Positions 15,841 to 24,525 of a stretch of 64,000 nucleotides of DNA are shown here, piece after piece. Made by a program: the position numbers and the translations under genes. Source of the stretch: JACIYW01 sp014359745 (lineage in GTDB: Bacteria; Pseudomonadota; Alphaproteobacteria; Rhodobacterales; Rhodobacteraceae); contig JBNPWE010000010.1 in NCBI GenBank assembly GCA_050433985.1, positions 1 through 64,000 on the forward strand, in the 5' to 3' direction. How positions within the stretch are numbered: the first letter of the stretch is position 1; every line of letters starts with the position of its first letter. The notes under the pieces are model-generated. The model was not told the DNA's origin and did not search any database. It saw nothing but the letters and a program-made list of their open reading frames with translations.

Positions 15841-17090
15841 GGCGCCACACCCGCAGCTTGTGCGGCTGCGCGGATGATATCAATCGCGCCGGGATCGGAA
15901 AACGCCGCCTGCGCGCGCGCCCAGGCGTCGGCGGCCTTGTCGCCCTCTTGCAACACGCCGTAGGCGCGGATCAGTTGCGCCCATTCGGCGGGGGTTCCGC
16001 CCTGATCGGAAAGGCGGGCGGCCAGCCCGCCAACCATGCCGCGGATCATCTCCATCCGGTCGCCCGTGCTCATCTGGCCCGCTGCGGCAACATCGGCGGC
16101 GGCGGGGCCGCGCAAGGGGGCCGCGCCCGCGCCGGGCGGCGTGTAACGCACCCCGGCCAGTTGTGCGAGGTCGCCGATCCGTTCGCGGATCGGGCCGACC
16201 CAGGGCGCGTCAGGCGGGCTTTCCTCCAGCAGCACCCGCCAGATGTTGAAGGCGCGATCCGGCCGCCCGGTCTGCGCGTCGAGCAGGCCAAGATAGAACC
16301 GCGCGGTGCCATTGCCGGGATCGGCCGCCAGAACATCTTTCAATGCCGCTTCGGCCTCGGGCGAAACATAGCCCCCCGCCGCTTCTATCAGCAACTCTGC
16401 CCGCCCGGCCAGATCGCGCGCGTCGGCAGCCTTGCGCTTGAGGGCGATCACCCGGTCCTGCGCGGCAAGTGCGGCCTTGTAATTCCCCAAAAGCGCCTCG
16501 TTGCGGGCCAGCAGCATATGCCCGCGCAGATCGTTCGGCCGACTGGCCACGGCGCCTCGCAACTGATCGATCATGGCCAGGAACTGCGGATCGGCCTTGG
16601 CTTGCACACGCTTTGCCGCATCGCCAACCATCGCGGATGCCGCCGCCTCGGCCTCGGCCTGCGCCGGGCGTGTGTCGCGCAGCACCTTTGCCTGGGCAAA
16701 GCGGGCGAAGAGCGGCGCGTCGCGATACCCCGGCGCGCCGATGCGCAGATAGACACCAAAGGCCACCGCCACCACCCCGACCACCATCGCCCCCGCCACG
16801 ATGCGGCGGGTTCCCGCGCGGGCGGCCCCGCCCTTTACGCGCTGATTTCGGCCCGCGCGGTCGGCTTCCAGTATCCGGCGCTTGACCTCGGTGCGCAGCC
16901 GCCCGGCCTCGTCAGGATCAAGGATGCCGCGCCGGGTGTCTTGGTCGATCTCGGCGAGTTGATCGCGATAGACGGCGATGTCATGGCTTTGGGCCGGGGC
17001 CGCGGCACCTGCCTGGCCCCGCAACAGGGCCATCAGCAAAAAACCGGCAACAAGGGTTGCAAGCGCGCCGCTGACGATCCAGAATTCCAT
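15837..17090 (-). CDS. ccmI: Cytochrome c biogenesis protein CcmI
   Basis: CcmI is an inner-membrane protein that binds the apocytochrome c C-terminus and presents it to the CcmFH haem ligation complex. The 417-residue product has an N-terminal transmembrane segment (FWIVSGALATLVAGFLLMALL). A cytoplasmic loop with YRDQLAEIDQDTRRGIL follows, then a second membrane segment (IVAGAMVVGVVAVAFGVYL, near residue 105) and a periplasmic TPR-rich region. The C-terminal 130 residues are the less conserved periplasmic part. I use the second of two tandem ATGs because GGAGG sits directly before the first. The adjacent nitrate respiration genes also need c-type cytochromes, but co-regulation is not shown. 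Confidence 0.92.
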   Translation of the reverse strand: MEFWIVSGALATLVAGFLLMALLRGQAGAAAPAQSHDIAVYRDQLAEIDQDTRRGILDPDEAGRLRTEVKRRILEADRAGRNQRVKGGAARAGTRRIVAGAMVVGVVAVAFGVYLRIGAPGYRDAPLFARFAQAKVLRDTRPAQAEAEAAASAMVGDAAKRVQAKADPQFLAMIDQLRGAVASRPNDLRGHMLLARNEALLGNYKAALAAQDRVIALKRKAADARDLAGRAELLIEAAGGYVSPEAEAALKDVLAADPGNGTARFYLGLLDAQTGRPDRAFNIWRVLLEESPPDAPWVGPIRERIGDLAQLAGVRYTPPGAGAAPLRGPAAADVAAAGQMSTGDRMEMIRGMVGGLAARLSDQGGTPAEWAQLIRAYGVLQEGDKAADAWARAQAAFSDPGAIDIIRAAAQAAGVAP

Positions 17091-17283
17091 CATGCCTCCT
17101 TGGTTGTGACCCATGTAAAGGCTCAAGGCCGGGATCGAAAGCCCCATGATGCCGCAACCCTGACCATGTCGCTTTGGCCACGTCGCTTTGGCCATGTCGC
17201 TTTCCGCCCCGATATGCCGCAGCCGGTTGCGGTGCCGCCCCGCCACGCCGCTATACCGTTCCCAGAAAAGACCGCAGGGCCCG

Positions 17284-18528
17284 ATGAAACGCTATTCCGC
17301 CTTTTCCATCTTCCGCGAGGCGCTGCGAAACAACAGCGGCTGGCAGCGCGTTTGGGCCGCGCCCGAACCAAAGGCGCAATACGATATCGTGATCGTGGGC
17401 GCGGGCGGGCACGGGCTGGCGACGGCGTATTACCTGGCAAGGAACCATGGCATCGCCAATGTGGCGGTGCTGGAAAAGGGCTGGCTGGGCGGCGGCAATA
17501 CCGGGCGCAACACCACGGTGATCCGATCCAACTATCTGCAAGACCCGTCGGCGGCGATCTATGAAAAATCCCGCAGTCTTTATGAAACGCTCAGCCAGGA
17601 TCTGAACATGAACATCATGTTCTCTCCGCGCGGCGTGATGATGCTTGCACAAACCGAACATGAGGTGCGCGGCTACAAACGCACCGCGCAGGCCAATGCG
17701 CTGCAAGGGGTAGCGACCGAATTCATCCCGCCCGCCCGCGTCAGGGAACTGTGCCCGATCATCCGGATCGACGGCCCGCGTTATCCGGTGCTGGGCGCGC
17801 TTTGGCAGCCGCGCGCGGGCACCGCGCGCCATGATGCGGTGGCCTGGGGCTATGCGCGGGCCTGTTCGGCCATGGGCATCGACATTATCGAACGCTGCGA
17901 GGTGACGGCGATCCGCAGCAACGCGGGGCAGGTCAGCGGTGTCGAAACCACGCGCGGCACGATTGCCTGCGGCAAGCTTGCGCTGGTCGTCGCGGGCCAT
18001 TCGGGGCATCTGGCGGAAATGGCCGGATTTCGCCTGCCGATCGAATCCGTGGCGCTTCAGGCGCTTGTGTCCGAACCGATCAAACCCTGCCTTGACGTGG
18101 TGGTCATGGCCAACACCGTGCACGGCTATATGTCGCAATCCGACAAGGGAGAGATGGTGATCGGCGGCGGCGCGGATGGCTACAACAACTACACCCAGCG
18201 CGGCAGCTTCCACCATGTCGAGGAAACCGTGCGCTCTTTGATCGAAACCTTTCCGATGCTCTCGCGGCTCAAGATGCTGCGCCAATGGGGCGGCATCGTC
18301 GATATGACCGGCGATCGGTCGCCGATCCTGTCGAAAACCCCGCTCGGCGGCTGCTATATCAACTGCGGCTGGGGCACCGGCGGGTTCAAGGCGATCCCCG
18401 GTTCGGGCTGGGCAATGGCCGAACTGCTGGCCAAGGGCCACAGCCCGCTTGCCGAAGCCTTCGGGCTGGACCGGTTCCGCGAGGGGCGTTTCATCGACGA
18501 ATCCGTGGCGGCGGGGGTGGCGCATTGA
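17284..18528 (+). CDS. soxB: Sarcosine oxidase beta subunit
   Basis: SoxB is the catalytic subunit of heterotetrameric sarcosine oxidase. It oxidises sarcosine to glycine, sending the methyl group to tetrahydrofolate and electrons to O2. The 414-residue protein has the FAD motif IVIVGAGGHGLATAYYL near residue 35 and the family segment LGGGNTGRNTTVIRSNY. QPRAGTARHDAVAWGYARA includes the His to which FMN is covalently bound in characterised enzymes. The start MKRYSAFSIFREAL is the usual N-terminus. It is the first gene of soxBDAG. An unusual 103-base gap with a dispersed motif and GC hairpin separates it from soxD. Confidence 0.96.
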   Translation: MKRYSAFSIFREALRNNSGWQRVWAAPEPKAQYDIVIVGAGGHGLATAYYLARNHGIANVAVLEKGWLGGGNTGRNTTVIRSNYLQDPSAAIYEKSRSLYETLSQDLNMNIMFSPRGVMMLAQTEHEVRGYKRTAQANALQGVATEFIPPARVRELCPIIRIDGPRYPVLGALWQPRAGTARHDAVAWGYARACSAMGIDIIERCEVTAIRSNAGQVSGVETTRGTIACGKLALVVAGHSGHLAEMAGFRLPIESVALQALVSEPIKPCLDVVVMANTVHGYMSQSDKGEMVIGGGADGYNNYTQRGSFHHVEETVRSLIETFPMLSRLKMLRQWGGIVDMTGDRSPILSKTPLGGCYINCGWGTGGFKAIPGSGWAMAELLAKGHSPLAEAFGLDRFREGRFIDESVAAGVAH

Positions 18529-18551
18529 CCCAAATACACCCCCCCTTTTCC

Positions 18552-18573
18552 CATCCTCTCGACCAAAATACTC
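18552..18573 (-). repeat. Dispersed GAGTATTT/GATG motif within the sox operon
   Basis: Read on the minus strand, this copy is GAGTATTTTGGTCGAGAGGATG, the GAGAGGATG subtype. It begins 24 bases after the soxB stop and is followed by a strong GC hairpin. Confidence 0.7.
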
Positions 18574-18584
18574 TCGGGGGGCGC

Positions 18585-18603
18585 GGGGGGCAGACAGCCC
18601 CCC
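18585..18603. repeat. GC-rich hairpin between soxB and soxD
   Basis: GGGGGGC, a five-base loop AGACA and GCCCCCC form a seven-pair stem that can extend outward with GGGC/GCCC. There is no T tract, so it is not a classic terminator. It could stabilise the soxB 3' end or attenuate expression of the distal genes. Confidence 0.6.
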
Positions 18604-18631
18604 GCCCTTGCCTCCCGCGCAGGCCCCAACC

Positions 18632-18970
18632 ATGCTGATCCTGACCTGCCCCTGTTGCGGCATCAAGGCCGATGAAACCGAACTTGCGCCGGGCGGCGAG
18701 GCGCATATCAAACGCCATGGCCCCGGATCGTCGGATGCCGAGTTCGAGGCCTATCTGTTCACCCGCGCCAACCCGCGCGGCGTGCATTTCGAACGCTGGC
18801 GCCACGCTTATGGCTGCGGCAAATGGTTTCTGGCCGCCCGCGCCACCGACACGCTGGAGGTGTTCGGCACCTATCCCGCAACATCCACCGCCGTGCCCGA
18901 TGCCATCCTTGCCCGCATCCGCGCCCGCCGCCCCGACCGGATCAAACCCGACCGGATCAAACCGGCATGA
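18632..18970 (+). CDS. soxD: Sarcosine oxidase delta subunit
   Basis: SoxD is the small, structural, zinc-binding subunit of heterotetrameric sarcosine oxidase. The 112-residue product begins with the metal motif CPCCGIKADETEL. It carries the family segments GPGSSDAEFEAYLFTRANPRG and WRHAYGCGKWFLAARAT, which supply further Cys and His ligands. The stop overlaps the soxA ATG (ATGA). The C-terminus contains a short internal duplication, PDRIKPDRIKP. Confidence 0.93.
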   Translation: MLILTCPCCGIKADETELAPGGEAHIKRHGPGSSDAEFEAYLFTRANPRGVHFERWRHAYGCGKWFLAARATDTLEVFGTYPATSTAVPDAILARIRARRPDRIKPDRIKPA

Positions 18971-21936
18971 GCCATCGTCTTCCCTCTGGCGGCCGCCTGA
19001 TCGACCGCGCCACCACGCTTGGTTTCACCTTCAACGGGCGTCGGCTCAAGGGCTATGGCGGCGATACGCTGGCCTCGGCGCTGCTGGGCAATGACCGGAT
19101 GCTGGTGGGCCGGTCGTTCAAATACCATCGCCCACGCGGCATCGTGGCCTCTGGCCCCGAAGAGCCGAACGCGCTGGTCGGCCTGGGGCAGGGCGCGCGG
19201 TTCGAGCCGAACCAACGCGCCACCACAACCGACCTTTTCGCCGATCTTGCCGCGCAAAGCCAGAACCACTGGCCCAGCCTTGATTTTGACATCGGCGCGC
19301 TGAATGGTCTGATGTCGCGGTTTCTGTCGGCGGGGTTCTATTACAAGACCTTCATCCACCCCCGCGCCTTCTGGAAACACCTGTTCGAGCCGGCGATCCG
19401 GCACTCGGCGGGGCTTGGCCGGCCGACAAGCGAACCCGACGCCGACCGTTACGAACACCTTTATGCCTTTGCCGACATTCTGGTGATCGGCGGCGGTATC
19501 GCGGGGTTGCAGGCGGCGCGCACGGCGGCCGAAAGCGGCGCGCGGGTGATGATCTGGGAACAATCGGCGCATTGGGGCGGCCGCGCCCCCGTCGATGATC
19601 CCGATGTCGAAGGCATGCCCCCCGACGACTGGATCAGCGCCACGCTGCACTGGCTGCGGGCGCAGCCCAATGTCACGCTGCGCAGCCGCACCATGGGGGC
19701 GGGCGTCTATGATCATGGCTATGCGCTGGGCTATGAACGGGTGACCGATCACCTGCCCGGCCTTGATGCGCCCCGCCACCGCCTGTGGCGCGTGCGCGCC
19801 GGTCGGATCATCACCGCCACCGGCGCGATAGAGCGGCCGCTGTCCTTCGCGGGCAATGATGTGCCGGGGGTGATGCTGGTCGGGGCGGTGCGCGATTACG
19901 TCGTCAATTTCGGGGTGGCGCCGGGTCGGCGCACCGTGATCGTCACCAACAATGACGATGCCTACCGCACCGCCATCACCCTGCACAGCGCCGGGTTGGA
20001 GGTGGCGGCGGTGATTGACGCGCGCGCCCGTGCCACCGGCGATCTGCCGCAGCGCGCCCGCAGCCTTGGCATCCGGGTAATGACCGGGCGGGCGATTGCG
20101 CGGGTGCGGGGCCGGGGCCGGGTGACGGGGGTTGATATCTGTCAACACACTGGCACCGGCGCGGCCGGCGCGCTGATTGCCTGCGATGCGGTGGCGATGT
20201 CGGGCGGCTGGTCGCCGGTGGTGCACCTTTGGTCGCATTGCGGCGGCAAGCTGATCTGGGACGCGGGCGCGGCCCTTTTCCGCCCCGATCCGGCCCGCGC
20301 GCCCACCGGGGCCGATGGCGCGGCTTTCGTGGCGGCGGCGGGGGCGGCGAACGGGGTGATGCGGGGCGCGGCGCTTCTGGCCGATGCCCGCGCGGCGGCG
20401 GCGGGCGGCGACGCACCCGCCCCGGAACCTGAGGCGATCACCCCCGTCTGGATCATGCCCGCCGCCGCCGGGCCCGGCCTGCGGGCGAAGATGTGGCTCG
20501 ATTTTCAGAACGATGTCAAAGTGTCCGACGTGCAGCAGGCCGCGCGCGAGGGCTATGTCAGCGTTGAACACGCCAAACGCTATACCACGCTGGGCATGGC
20601 CACCGATCAGGGCAAGCTGGGCAATATCAACGGCCTTGCGGTTCTGTCGGATGCGCAAGGCGCGCCGATCCCGGATGTCGGCACCACCACCTTTCGCCCG
20701 CCCTACACGCCCATTTCGATGGGGGCCATCGCGGGCGAGGCGCGCGGCGATGTCTTTCAGCCGCTGCGCCGCACCCCGATGCATGACTGGCACGCCGCCC
20801 ATGGCGCCGATTGGGAACCGGCGGGCCAATGGCGGCGCCCCTATTGCTATCTTCGGCCGGGTGAGGCGCGCAATGATGCGGTCGCGCGCGAAATTCTGGC
20901 GGTGCGCGGGGGTGTCGGGCTGATCGATGCGTCAACCCTTGGCAAGATCATCGTCAAGGGGCCGGATGCGGGCCGGTTTCTGGACATGCTTTACACCAAC
21001 ATGATCAGCAATCTTGCCCCCGGCAAATGCCGCTATGGGCTGATGTGTTCGGAAAACGGCTTTCTGATCGATGACGGGGTGGTGGCGCGGATCGACGAAG
21101 ACACCTGGCTTTGCCACACCACCACCGGCGGCGCCGACCGCATTCACGCCCATATGGAAGACTGGCTGCAATGCGAATGGTTCGATTGGCGCGTGTACAC
21201 CGCCAATGTCACCGAACAGTTCGCGCAGATTGCCGTGGCCGGGCCGAAGGCGCGCGATCTTTTGCAGGCGCTGGGGGGCCTGGACGTATCATCGGGCGCG
21301 CTGCCGTTCATGTCCTGGGTCGAGGGGCGGCTTTGCGGTATTCCTCTGCGCGCCTATCGGATTTCGTTCAGCGGCGAGCTGTCTTACGAACTGGCCACGC
21401 CCGCCGGGCACGGGCTGGCGCTGTGGCAGGCGCTGGTGGATGCCGGGCAGGATCTGGGCGTGATCGCCTATGGCACCGAGGCGATGCATGTCATGCGCGC
21501 CGAAAAGGGGTTCATCATGATCGGCGATGAAACCGACGGCACGGTCATTCCGCAGGATCTGGGCCTTGGCTGGGCGATCTCACGGAAAAAGGCCGATTAC
21601 ATCGGCAAGCGCGCGCAGGAACGGGCGCATATGACCGATCCGGATCGCTGGAAACTGGTCGGGTTGCAAACCCTTGACGGATCGGTACTGCCCGAAGGGG
21701 CCTATGCGGTGACGGATGCGCGCAATGCCAACGGCCAGGTGGTGACCGAGGGGCGCGTGACCTCGACCTGTCATTCCCCGACGTTTGACCGTGGCATCGC
21801 CATGGGGCTGGTGCGCCATGGCCCCGACCGGATGGGCGAGGTGCTGCGCTTCAACCGCGTCGATGGCACCACGGTTGAGGCGCGCATCGTCGATCCGTGT
21901 CTTTATGACCCGAAGGGAGGGCGGCAAGATGTCTGA
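18967..21936 (+). CDS. soxA: Sarcosine oxidase alpha subunit
   Basis: SoxA binds NAD+ and the folate acceptor in the heterotetramer. The 989-residue protein shows three regions in order. First is an N-terminal 2Fe-2S-fold-like domain (GFTFNGRRLKGYGGDTLASALL). Next is an NAD-binding region (ADILVIGGGIAGLQAARTA near residue 175). Last is a C-terminal GcvT/aminomethyltransferase domain of about 380 residues, where CH2-tetrahydrofolate is formed. The start overlaps the soxD stop by four bases. Residues 480-525 include a low-complexity alanine-rich stretch. Confidence 0.96.
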   Translation: MSHRLPSGGRLIDRATTLGFTFNGRRLKGYGGDTLASALLGNDRMLVGRSFKYHRPRGIVASGPEEPNALVGLGQGARFEPNQRATTTDLFADLAAQSQNHWPSLDFDIGALNGLMSRFLSAGFYYKTFIHPRAFWKHLFEPAIRHSAGLGRPTSEPDADRYEHLYAFADILVIGGGIAGLQAARTAAESGARVMIWEQSAHWGGRAPVDDPDVEGMPPDDWISATLHWLRAQPNVTLRSRTMGAGVYDHGYALGYERVTDHLPGLDAPRHRLWRVRAGRIITATGAIERPLSFAGNDVPGVMLVGAVRDYVVNFGVAPGRRTVIVTNNDDAYRTAITLHSAGLEVAAVIDARARATGDLPQRARSLGIRVMTGRAIARVRGRGRVTGVDICQHTGTGAAGALIACDAVAMSGGWSPVVHLWSHCGGKLIWDAGAALFRPDPARAPTGADGAAFVAAAGAANGVMRGAALLADARAAAAGGDAPAPEPEAITPVWIMPAAAGPGLRAKMWLDFQNDVKVSDVQQAAREGYVSVEHAKRYTTLGMATDQGKLGNINGLAVLSDAQGAPIPDVGTTTFRPPYTPISMGAIAGEARGDVFQPLRRTPMHDWHAAHGADWEPAGQWRRPYCYLRPGEARNDAVAREILAVRGGVGLIDASTLGKIIVKGPDAGRFLDMLYTNMISNLAPGKCRYGLMCSENGFLIDDGVVARIDEDTWLCHTTTGGADRIHAHMEDWLQCEWFDWRVYTANVTEQFAQIAVAGPKARDLLQALGGLDVSSGALPFMSWVEGRLCGIPLRAYRISFSGELSYELATPAGHGLALWQALVDAGQDLGVIAYGTEAMHVMRAEKGFIMIGDETDGTVIPQDLGLGWAISRKKADYIGKRAQERAHMTDPDRWKLVGLQTLDGSVLPEGAYAVTDARNANGQVVTEGRVTSTCHSPTFDRGIAMGLVRHGPDRMGEVLRFNRVDGTTVEARIVDPCLYDPKGGRQDV

Positions 21937-22516
21937 CCCCGTCAGCGCGCTGCCCGGCGCCCGCTACACGGGCTATGTGACGGTGGCCGAAGCCGGGGTG
22001 CAAGGCATGATCACCCTGCGCGGCGATCCATCCGCCGACGCGCTGCGCAGGGCGTTGCGCGCGGCCATCGGGGCGGACATGCCGGATCGACGGCGCATCG
22101 TGGCAGGCACCGCAGGCGCGGTGGCGTGGATGTCGCCCGACGAGGTGCTGATCCTGCTTCCCCACGGGGAAGCCGCGCGGGTGGTGGCGCAGATGCAGGC
22201 GGCGCTGGCGGGCGAACATGCGCTGGTGGTGGATGTGTCGGACGCGCGGGCGATGTTCACGCTGCGCGGCAAGGGCAGCGGCGCGGATGTGCGCGAGGTG
22301 CTGGCCAAGCTATGCCCGGTCGATCTGGCGCCCGCTGCCCTGCCCGCGGGCGAGGTGCGCCGTACCCGCGCCGCGCAGGCGGCGGTGGCCTTCTGGATCG
22401 ACGCGGCGGGCGTGGCGCATCTGATCTGTTTTCGGTCGGTCGCGCAGTATGTCTTTGATTTGATCAGCCTTTCAGCCCGGCCCGGCGCCGAGGCGGGGCT
22501 GTTCCCGGACCCCTGA
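21929..22516 (+). CDS. soxG: Sarcosine oxidase gamma subunit
   Basis: SoxG is the fourth subunit of heterotetrameric sarcosine oxidase and has a GcvT-like fold with a structural role. The 195-residue product shows VAWMSPDEVLILLP and the family pattern ending in SVAQYVFDLI near the C-terminus. Its ATG lies eight bases inside soxA, preceded by GGGAGGG, so it is coupled to soxA. Together with soxB, soxD and soxA the full heterotetramer is encoded. The glyA, folD and purU genes that often accompany these operons are not in the window. Confidence 0.9.
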   Translation: MSDPVSALPGARYTGYVTVAEAGVQGMITLRGDPSADALRRALRAAIGADMPDRRRIVAGTAGAVAWMSPDEVLILLPHGEAARVVAQMQAALAGEHALVVDVSDARAMFTLRGKGSGADVREVLAKLCPVDLAPAALPAGEVRRTRAAQAAVAFWIDAAGVAHLICFRSVAQYVFDLISLSARPGAEAGLFPDP

Positions 22517-22628
22517 ATTCAGGCATTTCCCACAGACCTTTGGTGCGGCCCCTTGACCTTCGGGCGGGAAAGGCCCTTATCTGGGGGGCAACCGGATAAT
22601 TCAATCAGACCCTGCGAAAGGATTTCAC

Positions 22629-23237
22629 ATGGCTTTCGAACTCCCCCCCCTTCCCTATGCCCATGACGCGCTGGCCGATCTTGGCATGTCCAAAGAAACG
22701 CTGGAATTTCACCATGACATTCACCACAAGGCCTATGTCGACAATGGCAACAAGCTGATTTCCGGCACCGAATGGGACGGCAAATCAGTTGAGGAGATCA
22801 TCAAGGGCACCTATCAGTCGGGCGCCGTGGCGCAATCGGGCATTTTCAACAATGCCTCTCAGCACTGGAACCACACACAGTTCTGGGAAATGATGGCGCC
22901 GGGTGAGAAAAAGATCCCCGGCGCGCTTGAGACGCGGCTCAAGGATGCGTTCGGCTCTGTCGACAAGTTCAAGGAAGAGTTCGCTGCCGCGGGCGCCGGG
23001 CAGTTCGGGTCGGGCTGGGCCTGGCTGGTCGTGGATGCGGAAGGCAACCTGCGCGTCACCAAGACCGAGAACGGCGTCAATCCGCTTTGTTTCGGGCAGA
23101 CGGCACTTTTGGGATGCGATGTGTGGGAACACAGCTATTACATCGATTTTCGCAACAAGCGGCCGGCCTATCTGACCAACTTTCTTGAAAAGCTGGTCAA
23201 TTGGGAAAATGTGGCCGAGCGGTTGTGGAATGCCTGA
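22629..23237 (+). CDS. sodB: Superoxide dismutase, Fe-type
   Basis: Cytoplasmic superoxide dismutase of 202 residues. The metal ligands are H28, H82 (QHWNHTQFW), D164 and H168 (DVWEHSYYID). Q78 in NNASQHWNH sits where Fe-type enzymes carry their active-site glutamine. That favours Fe over Mn, although cambialistic enzymes cannot be excluded from sequence. It has its own promoter region after soxG and a strong terminator. Sarcosine oxidase next door produces H2O2, so the proximity may be meaningful, but nothing shows co-transcription. Confidence 0.96.
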   Translation: MAFELPPLPYAHDALADLGMSKETLEFHHDIHHKAYVDNGNKLISGTEWDGKSVEEIIKGTYQSGAVAQSGIFNNASQHWNHTQFWEMMAPGEKKIPGALETRLKDAFGSVDKFKEEFAAAGAGQFGSGWAWLVVDAEGNLRVTKTENGVNPLCFGQTALLGCDVWEHSYYIDFRNKRPAYLTNFLEKLVNWENVAERLWNA

Positions 23238-23261
23238 AACGGGTCTTCGCCGAAGTGATAT

Positions 23262-23296
23262 GGCCCCGCCGGGTAACCCCTGGGCGGGGCCTTTTT
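23262..23296 (+). terminator. Intrinsic terminator of sodB
   Basis: A nine-pair stem, GGCCCCGCC at 23262-23270 with GGCGGGGCC at 23283-23291, is followed by five T. It lies 25 bases after the sodB stop. Confidence 0.93.
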
Positions 23297-23429
23297 CGTG
23301 CCGGGATGACCGAACGGGTGCCACCATGCGCGCGCAAAAGCTGCGCATTCATTGCGCACCGGTGCGGCGCCGGAAACCTGGCGCTTCGGTGACGGCCAGC
23401 GTGGCCTGCGCCCGCGCTGCAAGGGCGGA

Positions 23430-24335
23430 TCAGCCGAATATATCGATGAATTCCCGCCATTCCCGCGCGCTCATGCCGCTGGTCTCTTGCGTCACCTTCT
23501 CCCCCGCCAGCATCCGGCGCAGGCAGGCAAGCGCCTTGGCTGACAATGTGGCGCCGCCCATGCGGTAATCCTCGAACGCGGCATAGGCCAGCGGCACCCA
23601 ATCGCGCACGCAGGCGGCGATCGCCTCGGCATAGACGCGGATCTCGTATTGCGCGTGGGCATCGGCGCGCAGGCGCAGGAAGTGGAAGAGGTTGTGCAGA
23701 TCGGTCTTCCAGTACCATTGCGTGTAGATATTGGCGGGCAGGTTCATGCGCGCCAGTTCGCGGGCAAGGCCCTGCTGGCCGTCCTGGCTAAGCATCGCCT
23801 CGTAATTGTCATAGGCGCGCATCGCGTCGGATTTTAGGATGTCGAGCACGCGCGCGGCCTCGGACCCGTCCAGCACCGCGCCCCGGCCCTGGTTGTTCTG
23901 GGTGGATTGCGCGGCAAGCTGTTCGGGGGCGGGGATGTAGAATTCGCGGTCGAGGATCGAATAGCGCGCCGAATATTCGTTCACATTGGCGGTGCGGTGG
24001 CGGATCCATTGCCGCGCCACGAACACCGGCAGTTTGACGTGTAGCTTGATCTCGCACATCTCGAAGGGGGTCGAATGCCAGTGGCGCATCAGATAGCGGA
24101 TCAGCCCCTCGTCATTCTGCACATGTTTGGTGCCCGCGCCGTAAGACACGCGCGCGGCCTGCACGATGGCCGCATCATCGCCCATGTAATCGATCACCCG
24201 CACAAAGCCGTGATCGAGCACCGGGTTGGCGTGGTAAAGATGCGCCTCCATCCCGTCGCTGACCGCGCGCAGGGTCGGGCGGGGGGTGGCGCGCTGTGCG
24301 GCAATCTCGGCCTGCTGGTCGGGGGAGAGGGGCAT
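23430..24335 (-). CDS. thyX: Flavin-dependent thymidylate synthase
   Basis: ThyX makes dTMP from dUMP using FAD and CH2-tetrahydrofolate. The 301-residue protein contains the diagnostic RHR motif within RQWIRHRTANVNEYSARYS and the dUMP-binding QWYWKTDLHNLFHFLRLR segment. I start at the ATG at 24333-24335 (MPLSPDQQAEI); the frame is open further upstream without family character. It is monocistronic, with a palindrome in its upstream region. Whether a thyA exists elsewhere cannot be seen here. Confidence 0.96.
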   Translation of the reverse strand: MPLSPDQQAEIAAQRATPRPTLRAVSDGMEAHLYHANPVLDHGFVRVIDYMGDDAAIVQAARVSYGAGTKHVQNDEGLIRYLMRHWHSTPFEMCEIKLHVKLPVFVARQWIRHRTANVNEYSARYSILDREFYIPAPEQLAAQSTQNNQGRGAVLDGSEAARVLDILKSDAMRAYDNYEAMLSQDGQQGLARELARMNLPANIYTQWYWKTDLHNLFHFLRLRADAHAQYEIRVYAEAIAACVRDWVPLAYAAFEDYRMGGATLSAKALACLRRMLAGEKVTQETSGMSAREWREFIDIFG

Positions 24336-24368
24336 GGCGGCGATCCTTTGGCGATGGGTGAGTCGGAT

Positions 24369-24391
24369 CCCACTATATCTGGGGTAGTGGG
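24369..24391. promoter_or_regulatory. Inverted repeat upstream of thyX
   Basis: CCCACTA and TAGTGGG form perfect seven-base arms around a nine-base spacer, 34 bases upstream of the thyX ATG. It could be an operator or part of the thyX promoter. I recognise no specific regulator. Confidence 0.35.
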
Positions 24392-24525
24392 CTGAGTGAA
24401 CGTCTATATGAAGTTGCGAGGGGCGGGCTTGCGCGAAATGCCACGGTCGCGCGGAAACTGCCCGTGGGCGTTGACTTTTTCCGGGGATCAAGGGATTCTG
24501 ATAACAGGTATATCATCCACAGAAG

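Noticed and set aside
18871..20829. A 652-codon minus-strand frame antisense to soxA
   Set aside because: His/Arg/Gly-rich with no recognisable domain; soxA on the other strand is well supported.
24369..24391. NrdR box upstream of thyX
   Set aside because: It contains an ACTATAT-like core but the spacing and right half differ from the NrdR consensus, so I list it only as an inverted repeat.
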